Shown: positions 34,574-44,300 of the stretch, in pieces
How the letters are laid out: each line of letters begins with the position of its first letter
How positions within the stretch are numbered: position 1 is the stretch's first letter
Assembly (NCBI GenBank): GCA_020726505.1
Contig: JAHLEZ010000041.1
Coordinates: 62,001 to 126,000 of the forward strand
Direction: 5' to 3'
Origin: Leptodontidium sp. MPI-SDFR-AT-0119
Taxonomy: Eukaryota; Ascomycota; Leotiomycetes; Helotiales; Leptodontidiaceae
Length of the DNA stretch: 64,000 bases
Translations under genes and position numbers: made by a program
Notes under the pieces: generated by a model
What the model was told of the DNA's origin: nothing
Seen by the model: the letters and a program-made list of their open reading frames with translations, nothing else
The model's database searches: none

Positions 34574-34715
34574 GGTCGTACGAATCTGGCGCTTATCCTT
34601 CGTGGAGAAATCGGCTTCGTACGAACTTATGCTAAGGGGTATTTTAGGAGATAATTCGTATGAGTCTGGCGCTTATCCTTCGTGGAGAAATCGGCCTCGT
34701 GCGAAGTATACCTTA
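34574..34715. repeat. Two diverged copies of a ~83-bp unit
   Basis: CTGGCGCTTATCCTTCGTGG and flanking bases occur twice, about 83 bp apart, near the left end of the TRIM interior. Confidence 0.7.
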
Positions 34716-34963
34716 GGATATTCGAGGGTTTTGGGGAAGTACAGACTCACTAGTCGAACCGCTGTATCGAGAGTACGGCTCCTGAACCTACGTCCATCAC
34801 GTCTTTTATCGAGATCTCCTTCTTCGCGAAGAAGTCATACGGACTAGGAAATCTTTGGACGAATAAGCTGGTACCTTACTACTACGACAATTGCGACTTC
34901 CTCTACGTCGTACGGAGCTGGTACCTTACTACCACGACAATTACGACTTCTTTTAAGTCGTAC

Positions 34964-35430
34964 GAGCTCTGCACCCTCCGTACGAGACGCCACCCCTCGT
35001 ACGATACAAACAACACTCCTCCCTTTGCGAGCTCTTCGCTGAGCTCTGCACCCTCCGTACGAGACGCCACCCCTCGTACAATACAAAACAACACTCCTCC
35101 CTTTGCGAGCTCTTCGCTGAGCTCTGCACCCTCCGTACGAGACGCCACCCCTCGTACGATACAAACAACACTCCTCCCTTTGCGAGCTCTTCGCTGAGCT
35201 CTGCACCCTCCGTACGAGACGCCACCCCTCGTACAATACAAAACAACACTCCTCCCTTTGCGAGCTCTTCGCTGAGCTCTGCACCCTCCGTACGAGACGC
35301 CACCCCTCGTACAATACAAAACAACACTCCTCCCTTTGCGAGCTCTTCGCTGAGCTCTGCACCCTCCGTACGAGACGCCACCCCTCGTACGATACAAACA
35401 ACCCTCCTCCTCTCTCGAGCTCTTCGCTGA
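34964..35430. repeat. Six tandem 77/78-bp repeats inside the TRIM
   Basis: Units begin GAGCTCTGCACCCTCCGTAC at 34,964, 35,041, 35,119, 35,196, 35,274 and 35,352. Two versions occur: 77-bp (ACGATACAAACAAC) and 78-bp (ACAATACAAAACAAC), in the order A-B-A-B-B-A. Because the total is not a multiple of three, open frames in three registers run through the array; none has protein support. Confidence 0.9.
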
Positions 35431-35644
35431 GTACTCGACTTCTCCTTCTTCTCGTACGAAGCCGTCACCCTTCGTACGACCAGCTTACGGAGCTGGTACC
35501 TTACTACCACGACAATTACGACTTCTTCTAAGTCGTACGAGCTGGCACCTTTCTGCCACGACAATTGCGATAATACTCCCTCCCGATCGCATAAAGCTAG
35601 CACCTTACTGCTGAAACAACTGCGACACTTGGCCAAGTGTCGTA

Positions 35645-35725
35645 CGGAGCTGACACCTTTACTGTCGCGGAGCTGACACCTTTACTGTCGCGGAGCTGAC
35701 ACCTTTACTGTCTCGATAACTCGGG
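35645..35725. repeat. Three tandem 25-bp units
   Basis: GGAGCTGACACCTTTACTGT followed by CGC/CTC occurs three times in a row in the TRIM interior, near its right end. Confidence 0.8.
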
Positions 35726-35916
35726 CTCGTTTCATATCTGAGGGAAGAACGCTTTACTTAGGATAAAGGCTATACTTGGGAAGAGGACGCTTCACTTGAG
35801 GAAGGCATATGCGGGCTTGTTTTTTTCCTTGATTTATTCGTACGAAGCCGTAAAGAAGGGCTAAGCTGGTGGATTGATTGTTCCGTATAATCTAATGACA
35901 AGAGAAAGATTGCCAG

Positions 35917-36061
35917 TGTCGGAACAATCACGTGCTCGCTTACCGAGCATATAAGGGAGGTCGGTTGGCCTGGCCAACCTTCCCTCCCTTCGTACAATTC
36001 AAGAGGCATTTTTATGATCATTTTGAGCTGTACCACTTTACCTGAGCCTAGTCTCCCGACA
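35917..36061. repeat. TRIM right LTR (145 bp)
   Basis: Same sequence as the left LTR as far as I can align by eye. Confidence 0.85.
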
Positions 36062-36191
36062 GTAATATACCACTGTAAGGCCTAGGGGCAAGGAGACCGA
36101 TTGGTTAGGAGGTAGTTAATAAGATGGAAACAGGTGTGGTTCAAAGGCAGGGGGGTCAAGAGTCCTGAAAAAGTGTGTTAGACTTTAGTTA

Positions 36192-39100
36192 ATAAGCAGA
36201 ACTTATCGTTAGTGCGTTTGGCGGGGCGGTTACGCGAAATCGTATGCGATTACTTAAGTCCTGTTAATAAGTGCGCCGCGCCTTCGAGGGGCCGCATCTC
36301 GAGCACCGCCGGCTTAAATTTTATAATAACGGCACTATTAGAACCGCGCGCGCGCGGCCGTCAAAATGGGCTTGTAGGCGAGCGATTTGGACAGGTAGTT
36401 GCCGAGATATTAAGAGGTAAAAGTCACGTGATATCAAGAGAGGTATAAGACTAAGGGCACTCGCGACACGTAATATAAGGGTCTATAAAAGAGGTAGATT
36501 TTAAGTAAAAGGAAGTCCTAGCTAGTTACTATAGCCCTTTCGTTAACTACTTACAGCGCGAAGCGCCGCCCCGCCGCCCTTAGAGCCCCTCGCGGCCTCG
36601 CCTACTCTGTTTACCCTGCCCCCTCCCCTTCCCTCGTAGGCTCGGGCCCTCTTGGCCCTCCTGGCGGCGCTGGCGGCGCTGGCGTAACTCGTCCACGAGT
36701 TAGTTTAGGCTCCGGCCGGCGCGTAGCTGCTCGAGCTCGTCGACGGCCTCCTCCTCGGTCCTCCCCCGCGCTATACGGGCGCGGACCGCGTCTTAGATAA
36801 CTTTACGTCGACAGAACTAGACCTTAATTGTATTCCTTGGCCGCCAGCGGCTCCCCTAGCGCTCTTTGAGCTCCCTAATCGCCACCTGGCCCGGTAGCCC
36901 GTCTCGCTACTCTCGCCAGGCGTCCTTGACTATAAAGACTCGAGCCAGGGCTGTGACGGCTGGCAAGCCTAGCTCGATAAGAGGCGCGAGAGGGAGAGGC
37001 GTAGGCGTAGGCGTCGAGACGGGCGCTGTTACCGTGTCCGCTGTTAGTATCCCCGGCCCTGTGCCTAAGTAGCTCGTGACTGAGGTTATCGTCGTAGTAA
37101 TTAGGACTTGGCCTTGTACGAGGGCATCAAGGCTGCTTTGCAGAGCCTACAGTCGGTCCTCGAGCCGGCCCTCGAGCCGGCCGACGAGCCGCTGCGTGCT
37201 CTAGAGGATCGCCTCGCGCGCGCTCTCGAGGACACTACTCAGCTCGGGCAGCGCGCGCTCGAGGAGTAGGCTCCGTGGCTCGCTCGGCCCTGTAGCGTCG
37301 GCCTAGACGAGTAAGGCGAACTCGTCTTAATCTGGCCCGTAGAAAGGGGTATAAGCGAAAAACGGCAGCGCGGGGTAGCGAGGCTGTAAGACAGCGAGGT
37401 CTTGTAAGAGGACGACGCGGAGGCGCCGTAGGAGCTTGAGGAACCCGTCGCTAGCGAGGTCATCTTCGTCGAGGCCGCCTTACGCCTAAGTACACCGGCG
37501 CGCGCGCGCCTCAAAGCGGGCCTCCCACTCCTCGAGCCAGGGCCAGAGCTGCTTCTGGAGGGCGTACGGCGGCTCGTGGGCAGCACGCGCGAGGAAGTAG
37601 TCGCTAGTAAACGTTAAAAAGCCGGCGACGATACGTATAAACTACCGCGGTAAGTGTGTAAAGTAAGCCTGGCAAAGGACGCTCTAGTTCTAGCGGCCAG
37701 CTTGCGAGATCTACGCGAGCGAGCTGCCGTGCGTTTCTGCGCTCTACGCGCTTACACGCCGCGGCAGGTGCGTCTTCTTCGTCGAGACGACCCCGGCTGC
37801 GCCAAAGACACGCCACGTCTCTTGAAGCTGCGTCGGGTACGAGAGCTCTTACTCACGGTCTTGGCTAACGAGTACTTTGATTCGGTATTAGTCGCTCCGC
37901 TAGCAGAAAGACGGCGGCGCCTCGCTAGCGATATGTTAACGCCAGAAAAGGAGCTGTGCGAGGGCGCCTTATATATAGAATAACGGGTCCTTATGTCGAA
38001 GGGAGCCTATAAACTCCTTCTTTACTGTCTTATTTAGCTTGCCGTCTCGCAAGAGAGTAACGAGGCAGCTACACGGCGTCGGGCCCTCTGTTAGCGGGTA
38101 ATCGAGCAGAGAGAGGTCTACTAGCTCTATCTTCCGCCGGTTTTCGCCACGCAAGAGGTAGTAGTGCCCGAGGAGTAAGTCGAGCTTCGTTCGCAAGTTC
38201 TGCGGCATAAGCGCGGCTCTAGAGAACAAGACGTCTTAAATCCGCAGCCACTCTTCGGGCGAGTAGTTAGCCTGGATCCCGTCATTGCCTCGGTCCTTAA
38301 AGGTCTCCCGATCAAGCTTGCCACGCTGGCGCGCCCGCTACTCGAGGAAGCCCCGGATAGCCGCACCGCGAGGGTTCTCGGTATTGTGGCTACCGTGAGC
38401 GACCTGTAATCGCTAGAGCTCGATTACAGCAGTAATATAAGCGTCAACTGTCCCTTTCGTAAGTAACGAGCCCTCGCCGCTACTATTGCTGCCGCCTCTA
38501 CTACTACTGTCGCCAGTCGTACCCGGCTCTCGAGCGAAGGCCTCCGGGAGCACGTAGCCCTCGCGGTCCTCCGCCAGCAGCTCTGCGATCTCCGCGAGCG
38601 GGACCTCGAGGGTCTAGGCGAGGCTCTTGGCCTCGAGCAGCGCTGCCGCCTCCTGGTCATAGTCACCCGCCCCCTTCCTCTTCTACTGCTGCTTCTTCGT
38701 CGACGGCTTGCCGGCTGGCTTGAAGCGCCGGAGGAGGACGTCCTCCTTTAGCCAGGCGGCTAGTTTGTCTGGGGTCACGAGCTCGCCGTCTGGCTAAGTA
38801 TAGAACGAGCCGTCTTGCGCGAGCCGCGGCTTGCTGCACTAGTTCTAAAGAGCGGCTCTGTTAGCTAGCTAGCTACATATATATATACACGAGGGAGGGG
38901 GAGGGGGACGTGCCTTCTACTCCTGCTGCTTCGACCGGTAGCTGCGTGCCGTATTGTCCGGCTGCTCGTCCTTCTTCGCCTTCAGGCTAGCGCGGCGGGC
39001 CTCCTGCGCGCGCGTCGTCGCGGCGGCGTACGAATCGTCCATGGCTGTCGTCCGTCTCTGTCTCGGGGTTGCGGTGGTTTGGCAGTTTATTGACACACGC

Positions 39101-39270
39101 GGACGCGAGGGGGAGAGGTGATAAGTAACACGGGCAGTCCCCGCGCCGCTTATCACAAGGCGCGCACGCGATTTCACGGCGCGCCGCCCGCGGCCGGTAA
39201 GCAGGTCACGGGACCCAAGCGAGGGGGGCGCGCGGTGTCGCGGGTTGCGGCGCAACTGCGCGGGCCCCCG
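36192..39270 (-). mobile_element. Crypton DNA transposon (tyrosine recombinase), RIP-damaged
   Basis: GC-rich element of about 3.1 kb bounded by a 5-bp direct repeat ATAAG (36,192-36,196 and 39,271-39,275). The pre-insertion gene would read ..GTT GATAAG.., so the core was used once and duplicated by the insertion, as expected for a tyrosine recombinase that leaves no classical target duplication. The encoded recombinase is described separately. The LINE later entered immediately beside the left core. Confidence 0.7.
36560..39042 (-). pseudogene. Crypton tyrosine recombinase (Ndc10/GCR1_C-like), multiple stops
   Basis: Begins at ATG 39,042 (MDDSYAAATTRAQEARRAS, then NTARSYRSKQQE). Central blocks include VTPDKLAAWLKEDV, DRETFKDRGNDGIQANYS, PQNLRTKLDLLLGHYYLLRG and EGPTPCSCLVTLLRDGKLNK. 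Catalytic-region remnants are KKTHLPRR, then ETHGSSLA.ISQAGR (the H..R box) and CQAYFTHLP with the nucleophile Tyr. This is the Crypton-type recombinase layout shared with fungal Ndc10/GCR1_C proteins. At least ten stops, mostly where Trp or Gln are expected, mark RIP. It would have cut and joined DNA through a 3'-phosphotyrosine. Confidence 0.7.
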
Positions 39271-40695
39271 ATAAGCTCGTTTCTACCCTAAATAGACACA
39301 CTAGTACTCTCGGTGAGATTAAGTCTGTCGTTATTGTCCTAGCTCTAGCAGCGGAGAAGGCCGATCTTTCTAGATTAGAAGTATTAGTTAAGAAGCTCTT
39401 TGCCGCTTTTACTAAAGTTAAGGCTGCCATTAAGAAGGAAGTTCTAGCTACTAAGAAGGTCGATCTTACTCCTCTCACATCCACGCTCGATGTATATATT
39501 ACCCACTTGTTAGAGATTAAGTCCGTTATTTTAGCCTTAGCTACTGTTACTAAGAAGACCGACTTATTTAGCTTAGAGGTATTTATCGAGAAGTTGTCCG
39601 CTTCTTTTGCTGAGATTAAGGCTATTATCGAGAAGGAAGCCCTAGCTACCGAGAAGGTTGATTTCTCTCTATTAGTTTCTACTCTAGATGCCCACACTAC
39701 CTACTTGACCGAGATCAAGGGTCTTGTTGTTACACCTGCCGCCGCCCTTGCGGTTAAGAAGACCGATCTCTCCGGACTTGAGTCGTTGGTTAAGAAGCTC
39801 TCTACTACTCTCGAGTCGCACACTAGCCACCTCACTAATATTAAGGGTGTCGTCGCCGTCTTAGCACTAGCTAGTGAGAAGGTCGATACCTCTAGTATCG
39901 AGAGCTCTATTAGCAAACTCTAAGCTCTAGTTAAGGCCTTCCCAGCCAGTATCAAGGATAACGAGATTCTCGTATCCGTCGTATTTGTTAAGGCAATTAT
40001 TAAAGCTATCCCCGCCCCTGTCGCTGGATAAGCTGTCAAGGATAATGAGATCCTCTCATCTTGTGCCGCTATCAAGACTCTAATTGAGGGCCTCCCAGCA
40101 CAATCTGCTCCCATAGCAGGCAAGGACTATGAGATCCTTGCTTCAGTTGCCTCTGTCAAGGCTCGTTACACCAAAGGACATCAAGGACGATGAGATCTTG
40201 GCCTCTGTCCAGTCAGTCAAGGCATTGGTCGAGGGTCTGCCAGCACCAGCTGCTCAAATCCCAGGCAAAGATGACGAGATTCTATCTTCTATCGCCTCAG
40301 TCGAGTCGCTTGTCAAAGCTCTTCCCGCACTAGTTGTATTAAAGGACATCAAGGATAAGGAGATCCTTGCATCCATCGCCTCCGTCTCAACGCTTATTAA
40401 GGCAATCCCCACTACATCCCTAGCCGACAAGTCTAAGGAGATTATCACCGAAATCAAGAGCGTGAAGTCCGTCGCTAAGGAGACTAAGAAGAAAGCCGCT
40501 GCCCTCACTACTATTATTAGATCTAGTCTTGACAAGGAAATCTTAAGCGAGGCTAAGATTATTAAGGGCTTAGTTGCGAAGCAGAAGAGCGCTGTTTTAG
40601 TTACTAATGTTAGAACTAACGATAAGGGCGCTCCTATTAAGGAGAATGGAAATAGTGTTAAGGTTAATGCGGTTGAGATCGAGTCTAAGGCTTAA
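39270..40695 (+). pseudogene. Repeat-built coiled-coil-like protein gene, right half
   Basis: Continues the frame of 20,379-21,036. First come about four repeats of some 45-55 residues, with blocks such as TSTLGEIKSVVIVLAL, EKADLSRLEVLVKKL and ESHTSHLTNIKGVVAVL. Then about five repeats of a second type of some 30-38 residues, with blocks such as DDEILASVQSVKALVEGLPA, KDDEILSSIASVESLVKALPA and KDKEILASIASVSTLIKAIP. A Lys/Ala-rich tail ends at a TAA at 40,693-40,695. Internal stops (39,921 and 40,029) and a one-base frame change near 40,160 show decay. Predicted all-helical; no known domain. The last 188 codons are open, so the original C-terminus is readable. Confidence 0.65.
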
Positions 40696-41364
40696 ATCTC
40701 CTATTTGACCTTCTCTTTTCTAATATGAAAATGAATCTTTAGGGGAGGACGTACGATACTTGGCGGAGGATGTAATAGACATAGCGGGGTGACTTTGATT
40801 GACACGAAAAGCGAAGATGGGATGAAATAAGAGATGACAGGAGATGAGAAGAGAGAGTGTACTGTTTTTTGTATTCTAGCGTACTTGTTTGTTCTATACC
40901 CTTTGATTCGATGCCAGGCCTAGTCGAGCGAGCTGGGGATGCTTGGGCTCGATTGCTTTAGTGCGCTTAGAGGCTCCTTTCCCGTTGGGGAGAGAGTAAA
41001 TGCTATTCGTTGATTCTTTTCGCTTTTGACTTCCAATGCTCTAATACAATGTGAAAGTCGGAGTTTCTACGGATTTCCTTGCAGATGTAGATCCTGTTTT
41101 GTACGCTCACTATAGAACGATTCTATCTTGATGGCCAAGCAGGGAAGAAGTGTGAAGCGGGAAAGTAACAAGGCGAATTTTGGGGTCGCCCTATCGTGGT
41201 GTAATGGCGAAAGTATAGTATTGATCGAGTGACGCGCTGCATCATCAAGATAATTGAGAGATCTGTTCAACTGGATACCGTCACCCTTTCCTCGACCCGT
41301 GAGTGTAAAATCTCCCACCTTTTGCCTCCACTGTCAAAGTTGCGAAGGTTTGCCGGCCAAATGG
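40696..41364. other. Intergenic between two converging genes
   Basis: Shared 3' region of the plus-strand repeat-protein gene and the minus-strand NACHT gene. No ORF or repeat recognised. Confidence 0.5.
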
Positions 41365-44300
41365 TTAGGACCAAGACAGGCCTGTATGGTTGCACGCTAG
41401 GCAGCGCTGCCACTCGCCGCATCCGTCATCATACCATCCAATGTTCTCACAAACCTTGCAATTCATTACCTTACCACATTGAGGGCAATTTGCATTTCGA
41501 AGGGATTCAGAGATGCGGTGCGCACAATGATCGCAAACCAAGCCGAAGTGTTCGGAACGCGTCTGTGTCGGTAATGGAGCTGTAGGCAGTCCTTCTTGAA
41601 TCAAAGCATCCGCGATTCTTGCTTCACGCTCCCACTCTTTCTTTCCATACTTCACCTGAAGGAGATAGTAGTAATTGACCTGTGCATCAATGTTAGATGG
41701 CAGGTATGGTGCATCGACAACATCAATGTGGAGCAACTAGAGCGTGCGTACCATGACATGTGTCTTCGATCCCATCCACTTCGCAATTCCATGCCAGTCA
41801 GTACCGAAGTGTGCCAGCAGCGCAGGAAAGTAGTTCAGTTCGGAAAAGCTCCAGTGGGGAGAGATGTCCTCTATTTGCTCGTTCTCTTTGTTAGAACCTG
41901 GAAGGCCCGGGCCTGAACTGGACGTTTCGTAGCTTCCCTCTGGCATTAAAGTCGGTGTTCCCAAGAGTCTCAGAAGAGAGCCGTTAGCACATCGCTCATC
42001 AGCATCTCTTGCGATTTTATCCCATTCATGTTTCCCGGAATCTACTCCACGCTGATAGTAGTTTTTAACCTGTACGTTTCTCTCTCTATTAGTCAATCTT
42101 CATCACCTCTCGGTACGGTCCTGGATGGGATACTCTGTGCGTACCATGATATCCGTTTTTGTTCCCATGAGCTTTGAAATCGTATGCCAGTCTGTGCCGT
42201 AAGATTCCAAGAGAGCTGGAAACGAGTTCTGTTCAGATGTACTCCAGTACGAGGAGGTCTGTTGTAGCTGCAGCCTCGAAAATCTTTCACTGTGCTTCTG
42301 TTCTCTATGTTGACGTAACTCGTGCTCTTCAGGAAATCCATCAGGATGATCGTCGCAGAGTCTGCAGTAAACTCGCTCTTGTTTTGGCTCTTGGTAGGGA
42401 GACTTCGTAGTCGTGGCTTCACTTTGCAAACCAGATTTTGACTCAAAACTAGTGGTAAGTTCTGATACCTGCGGAATCAGGCTTTTGTGTTCTCGGACTT
42501 GATGTAGTTGCAACTCATGCTGCCCTCGAAATCCGTCAGGATGATCTTTGCAAAGTGTGCAATGAACCCGTGTGTGCTTTGGTCTTTGATAAGTTGACTC
42601 CCTTCTTGTAGCTTCATTCTGCAAGAAATCCTTCGGCTCTATTTGAGTGGCTGATTCGGGGGGAGTATTTTCTGCCATTTTACGCATCAGTGGTCGTGCT
42701 GCGGCAATCTCGTCTTCGCAGTGTTCTTCAGCGCCAGCATTTGTACTCCCAGCAGTCGCATTGGCGTCACCAGTATTCCATCGGTCTGCATTCATGTTGA
42801 ACTCAGATAATACGTGATTTGAGGCACTAATAGCCGCCACATCACACTCTTCTACCCAGTTTTCAACTAAGTCTGTCATCGAAGGCACTTGGCCTTGCCA
42901 TCTCATCAGCTCAGCGTTGGTGCGATGGTGAGGAACCAATTCTGGGTTGAAATGTACTTCTTTCAAGTGATTGGCAGCCGCGTCAGCCGTGACAAACTGA
43001 TACCGTGAGCTGCCACTGCATACAGAGCAGCCAGATAGAGGGACAAGTGGTTGAAAACGTGAAAGTTGTCCCGAAACCTCGCTGCAAGAGAACCTTCGCA
43101 CGGTCGTTTCCTGTCGCTCGAACTGCGATGCAACGTATCCGAAGGATTTGGAAATTACCATAGGTGATGATTGAGGTTTGGAGTCGTAGAGAATGTCGTA
43201 CCGGCCCCACCTCTTTCAAGTATGTGAACCATCGACCAATGAGTTTGCAAAAGGTTAGGGGGTGGCAGAAACACAGAACAGCCAGCGCCGGGCTGGCAGG
43301 CTATGACCTTGCAAGCAATACCTGCAGGTTCGAAGAGGTTCCTCAAGATAGCATACAGGTCTGAGCGGAGCATGGGACCTGCATAGGTATCTCGCCCAGC
43401 TAAGAGCTTTACGAAATGTACAATGGTATTCGAGGCTGTCGGGTTATTAAAACAATCCGACAGTTCGATTTGGGGAAGCGCTCTTAAAATACAGGCAACG
43501 AATTGTTTACTACTTTCAAATGCCGACAATTCATATGGTGAGTGTTTGAAGGCTTCTCGGTTCTTGGGATTTAGCGTGATGGCGCTGATACGATCCGACT
43601 CTTGTTCGATGATTGGCCCAGAAGTGGAAGGGGGGTTGGCCAATGACTCGAAGTAACAGAACATTGGGACCAGCCAGCTCGATTGATTTTTGTTGCTAAA
43701 TGGACGGAAGCTAACAAGTGCCTCAGACATTGACCGCATGAATTCTTTGCCCAAGTATTCTGGGTTTGAAGAGCAACTCAACTTCTCTCCCACTGCAAGC
43801 GACGAATGGAACCGCAAGCTCTGATGTGGGTGGGCTGCTCCTATTCCAGTAGACCGTAGAGGTGAATGTCCTGTGTCCACAACATTCTCCATGGGATTCT
43901 TCAAGTCGCCTCCTGGATTAACAGGAGAATTCCAAGTCATGGATTGTTTGTGGTGGTTTCTCAGCTCCTCGGAACTCAGTGTCGGTTGGTCATGCCCACG
44001 GCGCACGGAGATCGAAGTCGGTCTGCGACGGTCTGCGACTTGACTCGACGTCTGGCTCCCTTCTACTTCTAGCCTGCCTTGATTTCTGGGGAAGTTCTGT
44101 GTAAAGTTCCTCATCGTCATCTCGTTTATGCCCCCTGCATCTATGTTATTCATCGCTGCGTCCTCAGCTCTGAGAGTTGTCAAAGTTAGTCATAGCAATG
44201 CAACTGATACCAGCTGGGGGGTTCTAAATACCTTCGTATTTGAGTGCTGAAATAATCAGAGTCCGGGCGGATAGCGTGAGTAACCTCCAGATGATGCTTA

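Larger units (their letters stand above)
34378..36061. mobile_element. Miniature LTR retrotransposon (TRIM-like), apparently recent
   Basis: 1,684 bp with two 145-bp LTRs (34,378-34,522 and 35,917-36,061) that appear identical by eye, starting TGTCGGAACAATC and ending CTCCCGACA, flanked by a 5-bp duplication GTAAT (34,373-34,377 and 36,062-36,066). It lies in the LINE 5' leader. There is no gag-pol; the interior is made of tandem repeats. Identical LTRs and lack of C-to-T decay suggest insertion after the main RIP episodes, though LTRs this short may escape RIP. Confidence 0.85.
21037..36177 (-). mobile_element. Non-LTR retrotransposon (LINE, Tad-like), interrupted by two other elements
   Basis: Minus-strand LINE. 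Its poly(A) tail appears as a T-rich run at 21,037-21,080, next to the target site, and its 5' end is at about 36,177. A 13-bp target duplication TTAGACTTTAGTT flanks it (21,024-21,036 and 36,178-36,190). Two later insertions lie inside: a copia element (23,812-31,448) and a miniature LTR element (34,378-36,061). Without them the LINE is about 5.8 kb, a full-length size, with ORF1 (zinc knuckles) and ORF2 (endonuclease, RT, RNase H). Stops at Gln/Trp positions and Asp-to-Asn changes indicate RIP inactivation. Confidence 0.88.

Noticed and set aside
34964..35430. Regular repeats that might suggest a CRISPR-like array
   Set aside because: The units are contiguous tandem copies with no unique spacers, in a eukaryotic retroelement.
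34844..35636. Long overlapping open frames rich in Arg/Ser/Gly across the 77/78-bp repeats
   Set aside because: They occur in three frames at once because the repeat lacks stops; the array is a minisatellite in a TRIM, not a protein gene.
37654..37983. 109-codon plus-strand frame in GC-rich DNA
   Set aside because: It is the mirror of the Crypton recombinase catalytic region on the minus strand.
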